From: Flavobacteriales bacterium
GTDB lineage: Bacteria > Bacteroidota > Bacteroidia > Flavobacteriales_F > PHOS-HE28
Direction: 5' to 3'
Assembly: GCA_016713865.1 (NCBI GenBank)
Contig: JADJOG010000014.1
Location: 1 to 64,000 of the forward strand
DNA: 64,000 nucleotides
The translations under genes and the position numbers were made by a program. Below, piece after piece: positions 20,373 through 29,340 of this stretch (the first letter of the stretch is position 1; each line of letters starts with the position of its first letter). The notes below the pieces were generated by a model that was not told the DNA's origin, made no database searches, and was given only the letters and a program-made list of their open reading frames with translations.

Positions 20373-20573
20373 CTAACCCCTCACCTTCTTCACCGCCTCA
20401 TGCCCGAAAGGGCAATGCCTGCACCGGTTGCCGCAGCAGTAACCGCGCTTGCGGTGGTATTGCTCGGTGAACACCAGGTAGCCCTCTGGCGAGAAGTAAT
20501 AGTCCCCCGGCTCCAGGCCAAGGCGGCTGAAACGGTCGTCGTCTGGCTTGGGGGCGGTGCCGTCGCGGTCCAT
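20373..20573 (-). CDS. DUF5522 family small Cys-rich protein
   Basis: 66 residues. It has the compact signature FSPEGYLVFTEQYHRKRGYCCGNRCRHCP, in which four Cys residues (CC, C, C) may bind metal. This small family is widespread in Bacteroidota and has no known role. The gene is alone on the minus strand, between fic and a divergent glucosaminidase gene. Confidence 0.8.
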   Translation of the reverse strand: MDRDGTAPKPDDDRFSRLGLEPGDYYFSPEGYLVFTEQYHRKRGYCCGNRCRHCPFGHEAVKKVRG

Positions 20574-20761
20574 GATGCAGCCTTAACAACTGTCGTGGCC
20601 ATTGGTTCAATGGCTGGGCAAAGGTCCCATTGGCTACGCAAGGCCGCCCGCTGCTGGCACGTTCTTTCCACACGGCCCCGTGGATGGCCCTGTTGATGGA
20701 TCGTGAACAAGCCCTTGGAGCCCCGGTAGTTTCGCTGCTTTCAGAAGAACGCCCTTCGCCC

Positions 20762-21778
20762 ATGCCCCGTGCTGTTGATATGTGGATAACCCGATTTCTA
20801 GCCGCCGCCGCGCTGGCCATGGCCGTGCAAGGAGCAGCAGCCCAGAAGCGCTTCACCGCCGAGGAGTACATCGCACAATGGAAGGGCGTAGCCGTGAAGA
20901 AGATGGGCGAGCACGGCATACCCGCGAGCGTGACCTTGGCACAGGGCCTTCTCGAAAGCGGCAACGGCAATAGCGAGCTGGCGCGCACGGCCAACAACCA
21001 CTTCGGGATCAAGTGCACGCCTGATTGGACCGGCGGCAAGAGCTACCACGACGACGACCAGAAGAACGACTGCTTCCGCAAATACCGCGATGCGGCCGAT
21101 AGCTACGAGGACCACAGTAAATTTCTGAAGCGGCCGCGCTACGCCAAGCTCTTCGAGCTGAAAGCCACTGATTACAAAGGCTGGGCTCGCGGGCTGAAGG
21201 AAGCCGGTTATGCCACGGATCCGAGCTATCCGCAGAAGCTCATCAATTTGATCGAGCGTTATGAGTTGTACAAGCTCGACGAGGGCGTCGACGTGGTGTA
21301 CAAGCCCGTGAGCAAAGAGCCATCGAAGACCGAACGGAACAAGAAGCCAAGCACAACAAGCAAGCCCGCAGAGGAGCGCAGGGGGCGGAGACCGAGCACA
21401 AGCGGCGAGAACATCACCATCACGCAAGGCCGCAGCATCGAGCTGTTCGAGGGCCGCATCAAGTTCGTTCGCGTCAAGCAGGGCGACAGCTTCCGCAAGC
21501 TGGCCAGCGAACTGGAGATGACCCACGGCATGCTGGCGCGCTGGAACGATATGGACAAGGAGGCGGCGCTGAGCGAAGGCCAGATCATCTTCATCCAACC
21601 CAAGCGCAACAAGGCCAAGGATGCCGAGACGCACGTGGCGCTCGAAGGCGAGAGCCTCTGGGGCGTGAGCCAGCAATACGGAGTGAAGCTGGATCGCTTG
21701 GCGAAGTACAACGGCCTACCCATGGATGCGAAGCTGAGCGCAGGCCAGCGGGTTTGGCTCAGGAAGCCGAAGCGCTAA
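20762..21778 (+). CDS. Glucosaminidase-domain protein with LysM repeats
   Basis: 338 residues from the ATG at 20762; a second ATG at 20780 is also possible. An N-terminal signal peptide (ITRFLAAAALAMAVQGAAAQ) is followed by a mannosyl-glycoprotein endo-beta-N-acetylglucosaminidase-like domain (residues 40-170: ASVTLAQGLLESGNGNSELA with its Glu, NNHFGIKC, YRDAADSYEDHSKFL, YKGWARGLKEAGYATDP). A basic linker and two LysM modules follow (VKQGDSFRKLASELEM; ALEGESLWGVSQQYGV), which bind peptidoglycan. It likely cuts the glycan strands of the cell wall in the periplasm. It converges tail to tail with the next gene, with overlapping stops. Confidence 0.9.
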   Translation: MPRAVDMWITRFLAAAALAMAVQGAAAQKRFTAEEYIAQWKGVAVKKMGEHGIPASVTLAQGLLESGNGNSELARTANNHFGIKCTPDWTGGKSYHDDDQKNDCFRKYRDAADSYEDHSKFLKRPRYAKLFELKATDYKGWARGLKEAGYATDPSYPQKLINLIERYELYKLDEGVDVVYKPVSKEPSKTERNKKPSTTSKPAEERRGRRPSTSGENITITQGRSIELFEGRIKFVRVKQGDSFRKLASELEMTHGMLARWNDMDKEAALSEGQIIFIQPKRNKAKDAETHVALEGESLWGVSQQYGVKLDRLAKYNGLPMDAKLSAGQRVWLRKPKR

Positions 21779-22149
21779 CCTGCAGCATTCACCTTTTGCT
21801 CCATCACCGCTGCGATGGTGCGCGCACGCTGCTTGGCTTCATCGGCATTCGTGCCGGCGAATAAGTCATCCACAGTGGCTTCCCAATGCATGAGCCATTG
21901 CGCAAAATGCGCGGCCTGCATGGGCTGTTTCCGCGAGAGGAGGATATGCGCCGTCATCGGGTCGCCCTGGTAACTGCGATCACCCAGCAGCACCATGCAC
22001 CAGAACGAGACGATGCGCGGGATGTGGTGGTCCCAATCGAGCTCGGTGAAGAAGTGGCCTATCACCGCATCGGGACGCACGCGCGTGTAGAAGGCACGAA
22101 CCAAACGATCGATGTCGGCGGGGGTGGTGATGTCGTGCTTGGCGGTCAC
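21775..22149 (-). CDS. Group III truncated haemoglobin
   Basis: 124 residues matching truncated haemoglobin group III (trHbP): DIDRLVRAFYTRVRPDAVIGHFF, then DWDHHIPRIVSFWCMVLLG, and HFAQWLMHWEATVDDLF, whose His is a candidate proximal haem ligand. Such proteins bind oxygen or nitric oxide; the physiological role is usually unproven. It converges with the glucosaminidase gene, overlapping by four bases, and lies just upstream of the hairpin that follows the trk operon on the same strand. Confidence 0.9.
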   Translation of the reverse strand: MTAKHDITTPADIDRLVRAFYTRVRPDAVIGHFFTELDWDHHIPRIVSFWCMVLLGDRSYQGDPMTAHILLSRKQPMQAAHFAQWLMHWEATVDDLFAGTNADEAKQRARTIAAVMEQKVNAAG

Positions 22150-22163
22150 TTGGCTACTCGTAT

Positions 22164-22184
22164 CGGCCGACGGGACGTCGGCCG
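22164..22184 (-). terminator. Hairpin after the trkH-trkA operon
   Basis: A 9-bp perfect stem (CGGCCGACG pairing with CGTCGGCCG, 3-base loop GGA) lies eight bases beyond the trkA stop. It is a good place for a terminator, but no T-run follows on the minus strand. Confidence 0.45.
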
Positions 22185-22191
22185 GACGCGC

Positions 22192-22881
22192 TCAATCATT
22201 CTCGCCCGTGAAGCGCGTCACTTCCTCCTTCGTGCCGAAGAGCACGAGGATGTCGCCCTTCTCCGGCACGAAGTCGGGATCCATGACGCCCAGCGCGCCC
22301 AGCTTGATGGCGCGACGGCCCAAGAAGCTCTTCTCGCTCTCCTTGCGCAGCACGGTCACCAGGCCGAGTTGGCGCTGGCGCAGCTCCTCGATCTGGTTCA
22401 GCGTCTTGCCCACGAACTTGTCGGGCACCACGATCTCCGCGATGATGAAACCGCCGGGCAGCTCGAACTGGTCCACCAATCGGCGCAGGTTCAGTTTGCG
22501 CGCAAGGCCCTCCGCGGCTTTCTCCTCGGGGTGAACAATGTCCGTTACGCCCATCGAGTTCAGCACCATCTCGTGCAGCGGGTTGATCGCGCGGCTGATC
22601 ACGCGCTTCACCTTCAGGTTCACGAGCAGCGCGGTGGTCATGATGTTGGCGCCCTCGTTCTCGCCGATGGCGACCACAGCGGTGTCCACATCGCTCAGCG
22701 GGAGCGTGCTCATGGCCTGCGGGTCGTTGCTCTCGAGGCACACGGCGTAGCTCACCTCGTTCTTGAGGGCCTCCACCTTGTCCATGTCGTGGTCGATCGC
22801 GAGCACTTCATGGCCCATGGCGGTGAGCTTGATGGCGAGGTGCTTGCCGAAGTTGCCGAGGCCGAAGACTGCGACTTTCAT
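22192..22881 (-). CDS. TrkA/KtrA-type potassium uptake regulatory subunit
   Basis: 229 residues. The N-terminal RCK domain has the dinucleotide-binding GLGNFGKHLA motif (residues 7-16) and an acidic residue at the end of beta 2 (AIDHD). The C-terminal RCK_C domain is at residues 140-225. It would sit on the cytoplasmic face and gate the TrkH-like channel encoded six bases upstream. Its length fits a single-unit KtrA-like subunit rather than the double-unit TrkA. Confidence 0.9.
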   Translation of the reverse strand: MKVAVFGLGNFGKHLAIKLTAMGHEVLAIDHDMDKVEALKNEVSYAVCLESNDPQAMSTLPLSDVDTAVVAIGENEGANIMTTALLVNLKVKRVISRAINPLHEMVLNSMGVTDIVHPEEKAAEGLARKLNLRRLVDQFELPGGFIIAEIVVPDKFVGKTLNQIEELRQRQLGLVTVLRKESEKSFLGRRAIKLGALGVMDPDFVPEKGDILVLFGTKEEVTRFTGEND

Positions 22882-22887
22882 GCGTGT

Positions 22888-24650
22888 TCAGTTGATGAGG
22901 ATGTCCTCCTTGGGGTAACGGTAGTTGCTCGATTGCACTTGGCGCAGCACGCTCACCAGCAAGGTTAACGCGCTCACGCGGCCGATGAACATCACAGCGA
23001 TCATCACCACGCGCGCGGGCTCGCCGAGCGCTGCGGTGATGCCCATGCTCTGGCCCACCGTGGCGAAGGCGCTGAAGCACTCGAAGATCACCTTGATCAT
23101 GGGGAGCTCTGGCTCCAACGAGGAGATCACGGTGACGGATAGCCCGATGAAGATGAGCGAGAGCACGATGGTGGCGAATGCGCGCCGCATGCTGAGGTTG
23201 CTGATCTCGCGTCCGGCGAATTCGACACGCTTGCGGCCGCGCGCCGTGGCGAAGATGTTGAGCGTTGCCAGTGCGAAGGTGGTGGTCTTGATGCCGCCCG
23301 CCGTGCTGCCCGGCGATCCGCCCACGTACATGAGCAGCAGCACGATGCCCAGCACGGGCAGGCTCATCAGATTGAAGTCAACCACATTGAAGCCGGCCGT
23401 GCGCGACGCGGCGCTGGTGAAGAACATCACGCTGATCTTCCCGAAGGTTCCGTGCGCGGCCAGGTCCGGCTTGTCCCAATCGATGAGCACGATGAAAACG
23501 CAGCCAAGTACCAGCAAGAGCAATGAGGTCGCGAGAACGATCTGGCTCGTGACCGTGACCAAGCGCGGATGCCTTCTGCACGGCACGCCGAAGAACCACT
23601 TGCGCGCGTGATCCACGATCCAGAACCGAACGTAACGCGCGAAGTTGAATACGATGCCGAAGCCCAATCCGCCGAATATGATGATGAACGCCATCACCCA
23701 CATGAGCGGGTAGTTGAAGCGCAGCAGATCGTTGTACATCCTGTCACGCATCGTGCTGAAGCCCGCGTTGTTGAATGCCGAGATGGAATGGAAGGCCGAG
23801 AAGAACACATGCTCACCTGTGCTCGGGAACATCGCCTCCGGTGTGATGAAGTAGATGATCGCTGCACCGACCGCTTCAAGTCCGAGCGTGAAGAGGATTA
23901 CCTGCACGATGAATTGCTTGGCGGAACCGAGCGAGGTGTTGGCGATGTCGCGTATCCGCAATTGCTCTTCCAAGGAGCTGCGGCCCTTGAAGAAGAAGGC
24001 GAAGAAGCTGGTGAAGGTCATTACGCCCAAGCCGCCGATCTGGAACAGGAGCATGAGCAGCCATTGGCCGCTGCGCGTGAGATCTGTCGAGACATCGAGC
24101 ACACTAAGGCCCGTGACGCACGTTGCCGATGTGGCGGTGAAGAGCGCTTCGGTAAGGGTGAGGGGGCGCGTGGAGGCATTGGGCAGCAGGAAGAGCGCCG
24201 TGCCAATCATGATGATGAGCACAAAGCTGGCCACGAAGAGCAATGCCTGGTTGAAGAGCCTGGTATTTCGGCCGATCTCGAGACGCGATAGCTCGATGAA
24301 GACGAAGAGCGTGAGGAAGACGAGGTAAGGCCAGCTGGCATCCTGGGTCCACGGCGTCAGGCCGAAAGGACGACCGATGAGCAGGAAGAGCGCGGTGATG
24401 AACCAGAGCACTTCGGCCTTGCGCAACCGGAATCCGCGCGTAGCGAGTTGCGGAGCAAGCTGCCCAGCATCACAAAGGCCGCTGCGCCAACCAGGCCGAA
24501 GCTCAATTGCTCCATGCGCTGGCTCATGCTGATGTCGGTGCGATAGCCGAACTCGAGCAGCAGCAGGAAGGTGGTAAGGATGATGACCGTGACCCTGGCG
24601 AGGCCCACCACTTCCTTGCGGAGTGCGGTGCGAAGGAGGGCTCGTTTCAT
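22888..24650 (-). CDS. TrkH/KtrB-type potassium transporter, frameshifted as assembled
   Basis: About 587 residues when frames are joined, starting at the ATG at 24650 (MKRALLRTALRKEVVGLARV). Up to about 24440 the frame gives helices including LSFGLVGAAAFVMLGSLLR; it then runs off into a shadow, and the correct frame resumes with RGFRLRKAEVLWFITALFL. A single lost base near 24440 explains this. Selectivity-filter-like segments follow: TSATCVTGLSV, FHSISAFNNAGFS, GGSPGSTAGGIKT and FECFSAFATVGQSMGIT. The gene is followed by a trkA-type gene after six bases, forming a K+ uptake operon. Confidence 0.9.
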
Positions 24651-24718
24651 GGGGCCTGGCGGGATAAGCCGCCGCAATGCCGGGCCAAAACTACGTGCCT
24701 ATGCAATGGCAAGGCTCG

Positions 24719-27265
24719 CTATCTGGATGGAAGGCGGTACGCGATCACCACAACGCCGCCATCGGAACCCACCAGTTCGCGCGCGCCATCGAGGTTCAAA
24801 TCGCCAACGGCCCATCGCTGGCCCACGCCAGACGGGGCTTTCCCGTTGCTGGCCGAATAGCGCCATGCCAGTCCGGTTGCCGCATCGCGTTCAGCGAAGG
24901 CCAGTGTTCCATTGGCGTTGATGGCGGCATTGGCACGGGGCGGAACAGCCGCGCCATCAACCAGCAGGTCAGGCCAGCCATCGTTGTTCAGGTCGGTCGC
25001 TATCATTTCCTCAGCGCCATCACCGCCCAACCGCGCGGCATGCATTGCCAGGTCCTGATCGATCCAGATCACGCGCGTGGCCTTCACTTGTTGCCCCGGC
25101 TCAACAGCCAGCACGGCTTTCACGCGCGGCATGCGCAGCGCAACCGCCTCTCGCGCGTTGCCCTTGCGATCGAACAGGCGAACGGCGCCCTCGGCATCAA
25201 CGGTCATCAAGTGGTCCTTGCCAGCGATGCGCAGATGGCGCACGGCATCCACGGCTCGCGCCTCCAAGCGCGGGTTCGTCCAGCCCTGAACGGAGGCCCA
25301 ATCGAGATCGATGTTGAGTACGCGCCCATCGGCAACGGGAACAAGCACACGGTACTCGCGTGTGCCCTCGTAGTCGAACACGGCAAGCGACGCAGTGGCC
25401 TCACTCGGCAGCGCGAAGGGCACGCCCACATCCTTGCCATTGCGGTCGATCAGGTGCAGCTGCTTGGCGGTGCCCATGAGCAACTGCAACTTGCCATTCT
25501 TGAAGCGATCCACCTGCCGGACCGTGCCCAGCAAGGGGCCATCGAGTTGTCGCGACCAGAGCAACTTGCCCGTTGCGCTGATCAGGTGGATGCGATGCGC
25601 GGTGTCCTGCACGAGCACTTCCCAGGTGTTGCTCACGTGGTTCCGCACCAGATCAGGCATGTGCAGCACAGGCGCGCTCACCGTGCATTGCCAGAGCATT
25701 TCACCAATGGTTGAAGCCACCGCTGCACTGCCGCTCGACTGCGCATGCTGCAGGCCGATGGCCACATGCACCAGACCTCCAGGCGCCGGTGATAGCTGCA
25801 CCGATGCCGCACCGATGCCGCTCAAGATCGGCAACCACGCATTGAAACCGTCGGCGCGTGAAGCGTTCAATCCGTTCCGGAAAAGCTCGCCGCCGCGCGC
25901 TGGATCGCACCACCAGGTGAATGAAGCTTCATCGCCCATGCCTTTAAACCAAGCACGCGCTGCAGGTTGCTCGGCAAGGCTGCCGCCATCGAGCCATACG
26001 TCGATGGAAAATCGGAGCGCAGCAGGATCATCGCTCATCACTACATGCCGTCCGAGCATGGTCCACCAGGCTTGCTGCGGCAAAGTGGTAGCGCGGCCCA
26101 AAAGCAACTCGTATGGCGTGGCCACCGGCAAACGCGTGATGCGCGAACCGCGGTGATGAAGCGTATCGCACAGCGCATCGGCGCACGCCGCATTCAGCTC
26201 CTCGGCTGCGCGCTCAGGATCGTCGGCTTCGGCAACGAACCACTGGCGGCCATCGGTCAACCCACGCGCTACGCCAACCGTTCCGCGCATCCAATCGGCA
26301 ATGGCTTCTGTAGCGCGCGTGCGTTCATCCAAGTTCTCCCGGGCTTGCATGGCGCTCTCCGCGCTGCCTACGTGATGCAATTCCAATTGCACGGCATCGG
26401 CGGGGATCAAGCGCGCGATGTTCCATGCGCCAGCGCCCTGTGCGTGCATGCCCGCGACCCACGCATCGTTGCCTTCGGGCACCAGCAGGCCATTCAGCAG
26501 CAAGGCATCGGGCTTGTTGCCGAGATCAAGGGCCAGCCATCCGCGCGGCAAGGCCAATCGATCGATGCGCTCGGGCTCCCAGATGCTGCTCAGCATGGAA
26601 CCGGCGCGTGCGGTGTTCACCAATACACGCGCCTCGGTGGCCTGCCCCAACGTAGCGCGCGCCTTCGTGAAGAGCGGATCAGCGGTGATGGGCGTGCCGC
26701 GATCGAGCTGCACGAGTGCCTCATCAATCGCTGTTGCTGAAGGCGAGGCCATCCAGATGCCCTTCCGTAAGCACGCATGCAAAACGCTGCCGCTGCTGTC
26801 CGGATCGCATGCAACGATCCGTCCTTCATTGAATGCAGACATGGCTCCCGCACCAACGCCAATCAGCGCACCGACCTTCTCAGCAGGTACTGCTTCACTC
26901 GAACCCAAGAAGAGTGGATCGGCTACCGAGCTACCCGAGCGCAGCAATGCGATGAGCACTGTGGGTTTGCCTACGAACTGTTTCAGCGACGCATCTGACT
27001 CGAGTACGCGAGCTGCACTTGCAATCCGTTGGGCCAAGCCACGCGCAGCAGGTTTCGTTTCCCAAGCGTGCCAGAGCAAGGAGGTATGCGCGAAACGGTC
27101 CCAAGTGGCCATGGCATCCGGCACCTCGATGATCACGGCGGCTTCCGTGGGCACGGCGCGCCACGGATCAGCGCCCGCGATGCGCTGCGGATTCCATTGC
27201 AGCAACACATAGCCGACGCCGCTCGCCACAGCGAGGAGAAGCACAACGAGGAGAGCGCGGCGCAT
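24719..27265 (-). CDS. Large membrane-anchored protein with beta-propeller-like C-terminus, unknown function
   Basis: 848 residues from the ATG at 27265 (MRRALLVVLLLAVASGVGYVLLQ), with one N-terminal membrane anchor; an upstream in-frame start at 27331 would bury the anchor, so I rejected it. After the anchor comes VPTEAAVIIEVPDAMATWDRF and a long domain resembling the DUF3352 type. Residues about 590-845 have repeats of the form GKLLWSR, GKDVGVPFAL, LRIAGKDHLMTVDAEG and DLNNDGWPDLLV, as in PQQ-like or integrin-like propellers. It is probably periplasmic, and a role in envelope protein assembly is a guess. It sits alone upstream of the trk operon. Confidence 0.65.
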   Translation of the reverse strand: MRRALLVVLLLAVASGVGYVLLQWNPQRIAGADPWRAVPTEAAVIIEVPDAMATWDRFAHTSLLWHAWETKPAARGLAQRIASAARVLESDASLKQFVGKPTVLIALLRSGSSVADPLFLGSSEAVPAEKVGALIGVGAGAMSAFNEGRIVACDPDSSGSVLHACLRKGIWMASPSATAIDEALVQLDRGTPITADPLFTKARATLGQATEARVLVNTARAGSMLSSIWEPERIDRLALPRGWLALDLGNKPDALLLNGLLVPEGNDAWVAGMHAQGAGAWNIARLIPADAVQLELHHVGSAESAMQARENLDERTRATEAIADWMRGTVGVARGLTDGRQWFVAEADDPERAAEELNAACADALCDTLHHRGSRITRLPVATPYELLLGRATTLPQQAWWTMLGRHVVMSDDPAALRFSIDVWLDGGSLAEQPAARAWFKGMGDEASFTWWCDPARGGELFRNGLNASRADGFNAWLPILSGIGAASVQLSPAPGGLVHVAIGLQHAQSSGSAAVASTIGEMLWQCTVSAPVLHMPDLVRNHVSNTWEVLVQDTAHRIHLISATGKLLWSRQLDGPLLGTVRQVDRFKNGKLQLLMGTAKQLHLIDRNGKDVGVPFALPSEATASLAVFDYEGTREYRVLVPVADGRVLNIDLDWASVQGWTNPRLEARAVDAVRHLRIAGKDHLMTVDAEGAVRLFDRKGNAREAVALRMPRVKAVLAVEPGQQVKATRVIWIDQDLAMHAARLGGDGAEEMIATDLNNDGWPDLLVDGAAVPPRANAAINANGTLAFAERDAATGLAWRYSASNGKAPSGVGQRWAVGDLNLDGARELVGSDGGVVVIAYRLPSR

Positions 27266-27348
27266 GGCGATCGGCAAAGGTGCTCGTGCGCGCGTGCGAG
27301 GCCCCGATGCCAGCCACGCGCTTGCGCACAAGGCCGTGTGGATGGACG

Positions 27349-27951
27349 CTATCCGAAGAGAACGAGCTGATCCTTCAGCAGGCGGAACGAGCGCCGGTGA
27401 TGCGGGGTGGGGCCAAGGCGCTCAATGGCGGCGCGGTGATCCAGCGTGGGATAACCCTTGTTGATGGCCCAGCCATACTCCGGGTGCGACTCGTGCAACT
27501 CGCGCATCAGCTCATCGCGGTGCGTCTTGGCAAGCACGCTGGCGGCGGCGATGCTACGGAATCGTCCATCGCCCTTGATGTGGCAACTGTGCGCGATTCC
27601 GGGATACACGGTGAAGCGATTGCCGTCGATCAGGAGATGCTCGGGCCGTTGCTTCAAGGCATCGATGGCACGGTGCATGGCGAGGAAAGAGGCCTTCAGG
27701 ATGTTGATGGCATCGATCTCCGCAGGCTCCACAGCGGCCACGGCCCAGGCCAATGCGCGCTCCTCGATCAGCGGTCGCAATTCCTCGCGCGCGGCTTCGC
27801 TCAGCTTCTTGCTGTCGTCCAAGCCGGGCAGGCGAACGCGCGGCGGAAGGATCACGGCAGCGGCAACCACAGGTCCGGCCAAGCAGCCGCGACCAGCTTC
27901 ATCGCAACCGGCTTCGGTGCGGCCTTGCTCGAGGTATGCAGCAAGTGCCAT
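27349..27951 (-). CDS. rnhB: Ribonuclease HII
   Basis: RNase HII nicks RNA-DNA hybrids and starts removal of misincorporated ribonucleotides. From the ATG at 27951 (MALAAYLEQG) it is 200 residues, the standard length; the start at 28011 adds an unconserved tail. Catalytic residues are seen in GCDEAGRGCLAGPVVAAAV (DEAGRG motif), DDSKKL, DAINIL and HLLIDGN. The SIAAASVLAKTHRD and YGWAINKGYPT blocks complete the family pattern. Confidence 0.95.
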   Translation of the reverse strand: MALAAYLEQGRTEAGCDEAGRGCLAGPVVAAAVILPPRVRLPGLDDSKKLSEAAREELRPLIEERALAWAVAAVEPAEIDAINILKASFLAMHRAIDALKQRPEHLLIDGNRFTVYPGIAHSCHIKGDGRFRSIAAASVLAKTHRDELMRELHESHPEYGWAINKGYPTLDHRAAIERLGPTPHHRRSFRLLKDQLVLFG

Positions 27952-28008
27952 GGGATCGAATGTTCGCGTTGCGAATGTCTGTGTTGATGGGTCAAGTGCG
28001 GTGACGCG

Positions 28009-28125
28009 CAACAGGCGGGGCGCCTGTTGGACATTCCCAGCAACAGGCTAGAAGCCTGTTGGACATTCAGAGCAACAGGCTAGAAGCCTGTTGGGCATTC
28101 AGAGCAACAGGCTAGAAGCCTGTTG
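28009..28125. repeat. Four tandem 32-bp units with 21-bp palindromes
   Basis: Copies start at 28009, 28041, 28073 and 28105, exactly 32 bases apart. Each has arms CAACAGGC and GCCTGTTG around a 5-base centre (GGGGC in the first copy, TAGAA in the others), followed by an 11-base conserved linker (GACATTCAGAG or a close variant). The last copy encodes the end of the glycosyltransferase (QQASSLLL). It fills the gap between that gene's end and rnhB. It could form up to four stacked hairpins in mRNA. Confidence 0.85.
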
Positions 28126-29283
28126 GACCAACCCTGCATCCCGGCACATCCGCTCGAAGCTCGCCCAGAGATCCGTCGTGGCCTTGTCCCAGGTGTAGCG
28201 CTGCGATCTCTTCAAGCCTGCTGCACGCAACTGTTCGCACAGCTCTGGATCGCTCCACACTTCATAGAGCGCACGACTGATATCGGCCACGCTGAAGGGG
28301 TCGCAATAGTGGGCGGCATCGCCAGCGATCTCGGGCAAACAGGTCGCTTCGGCTGCCACCACGGGCACGCCGCAGCGCATGGCCTCAGCCACCGGAATGC
28401 CGAAGCCCTCGAAATAGCTGGTGAAGGCCAAGGCATGCGCGCCGCCCAAGGCCTTGTGCAGATCGGCTTGCGCCAAGCGACCGGTGAAGTGTACGCGCTC
28501 CTTGTGTTTCACTTGCTTCCACGCCTGTTCCATGCGCGCATCCCACCACATGCGCTCGCCCACGATCAGCAGGCGCAATTCCGAAGGATGCTGTTGCAGC
28601 AACTGGTCGAAAGCCAGCAGCAAGCGCGCGATGTTCTTGCGCGGGTTCAAGCTGCCCACGCAAGTGAAGTACGGATGGCCTTGCGTGAACCGATCGCGCG
28701 CCGCGGCCTTCTCTTCCTCGCTCAACGGCCGGAACACATCGCCCACGCCGTTGTACACCACATCGATGCGACTCTCATTCACCTCGTAATGCTTCGCGAT
28801 GTCGCGGCCACTGAACTCGCTCACGGTGGCGATGCGCGTAGCATGGTGCGCGAAACGCGGGAAGTAGCTGCGGTAGTAGTTGCGGTAGGCACGCGGCAGA
28901 TCCTCGGGGTAATGCTCGAAGTTGAGGTCGTGGATCACGGCGAGCGATGGAATCGCACTGCGCAGCGGCAGGAAACCATCAGGGCTGATGAAGGCATCGG
29001 CCTTGAGCGACTTCAGCTTGCGGGGCAAGAGCCAATCGAACCAGAGGCGATAGAGCAACGGATGGCGCGTGGGCGGGCCCATCACCACGGGCGTCACGTT
29101 GGGCGCATAGATGAAGCGCGAGCCTGCATCGGGCGCCGACCCGGTGTGCTTGCGATCGAAGAAGAAGAGGAACTCGTGCTCGGGGTGCGCCGCCACGATG
29201 CGCCGCATCGTCTCGTGCGTGAACCAGCCGATGCCCTCGAGCTTGTTGGGCAGCAATAGGCGGGTGTTGACGGCGATGCGCAT
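28099..29283 (-). CDS. Glycosyltransferase family 4 (GT1-like fold)
   Basis: 394 residues from the ATG at 29283 (MRIAVNTRLLLPNKLEG). It is a GT-B enzyme: the N-terminal Rossmann half has GIGWFTHETMRRI and DLNFEHYPEDLPR. The donor-binding half has VGSLNPRKNIARLL, VHFTGRLAQADL and EGFGIPVAEAMRCGVPVVA with its E-x7-E pair. It adds a sugar from a nucleotide or lipid donor to a growing glycan. It is divergent from the flippase and Wzz-like genes, so it probably works in the same polysaccharide pathway. Its stop lies inside the repeat array. Confidence 0.92.
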   Translation of the reverse strand: MRIAVNTRLLLPNKLEGIGWFTHETMRRIVAAHPEHEFLFFFDRKHTGSAPDAGSRFIYAPNVTPVVMGPPTRHPLLYRLWFDWLLPRKLKSLKADAFISPDGFLPLRSAIPSLAVIHDLNFEHYPEDLPRAYRNYYRSYFPRFAHHATRIATVSEFSGRDIAKHYEVNESRIDVVYNGVGDVFRPLSEEEKAAARDRFTQGHPYFTCVGSLNPRKNIARLLLAFDQLLQQHPSELRLLIVGERMWWDARMEQAWKQVKHKERVHFTGRLAQADLHKALGGAHALAFTSYFEGFGIPVAEAMRCGVPVVAAEATCLPEIAGDAAHYCDPFSVADISRALYEVWSDPELCEQLRAAGLKRSQRYTWDKATTDLWASFERMCRDAGLVQQASSLLL

Positions 29284-29340
29284 GCGCGGCAAAGGTGGCA
29301 AGCCATTTTCAGCGCGCACAATGTCATCTTCACCGCCCCG

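Noticed and set aside
21886..22968. Plus-strand open frame across the haemoglobin and trkA genes
   Set aside because: Antisense to well-supported genes, no start signal or recognisable domain.
28009..28125. CRISPR array
   Set aside because: The 11-base linkers are conserved rather than variable, and no cas gene is near.
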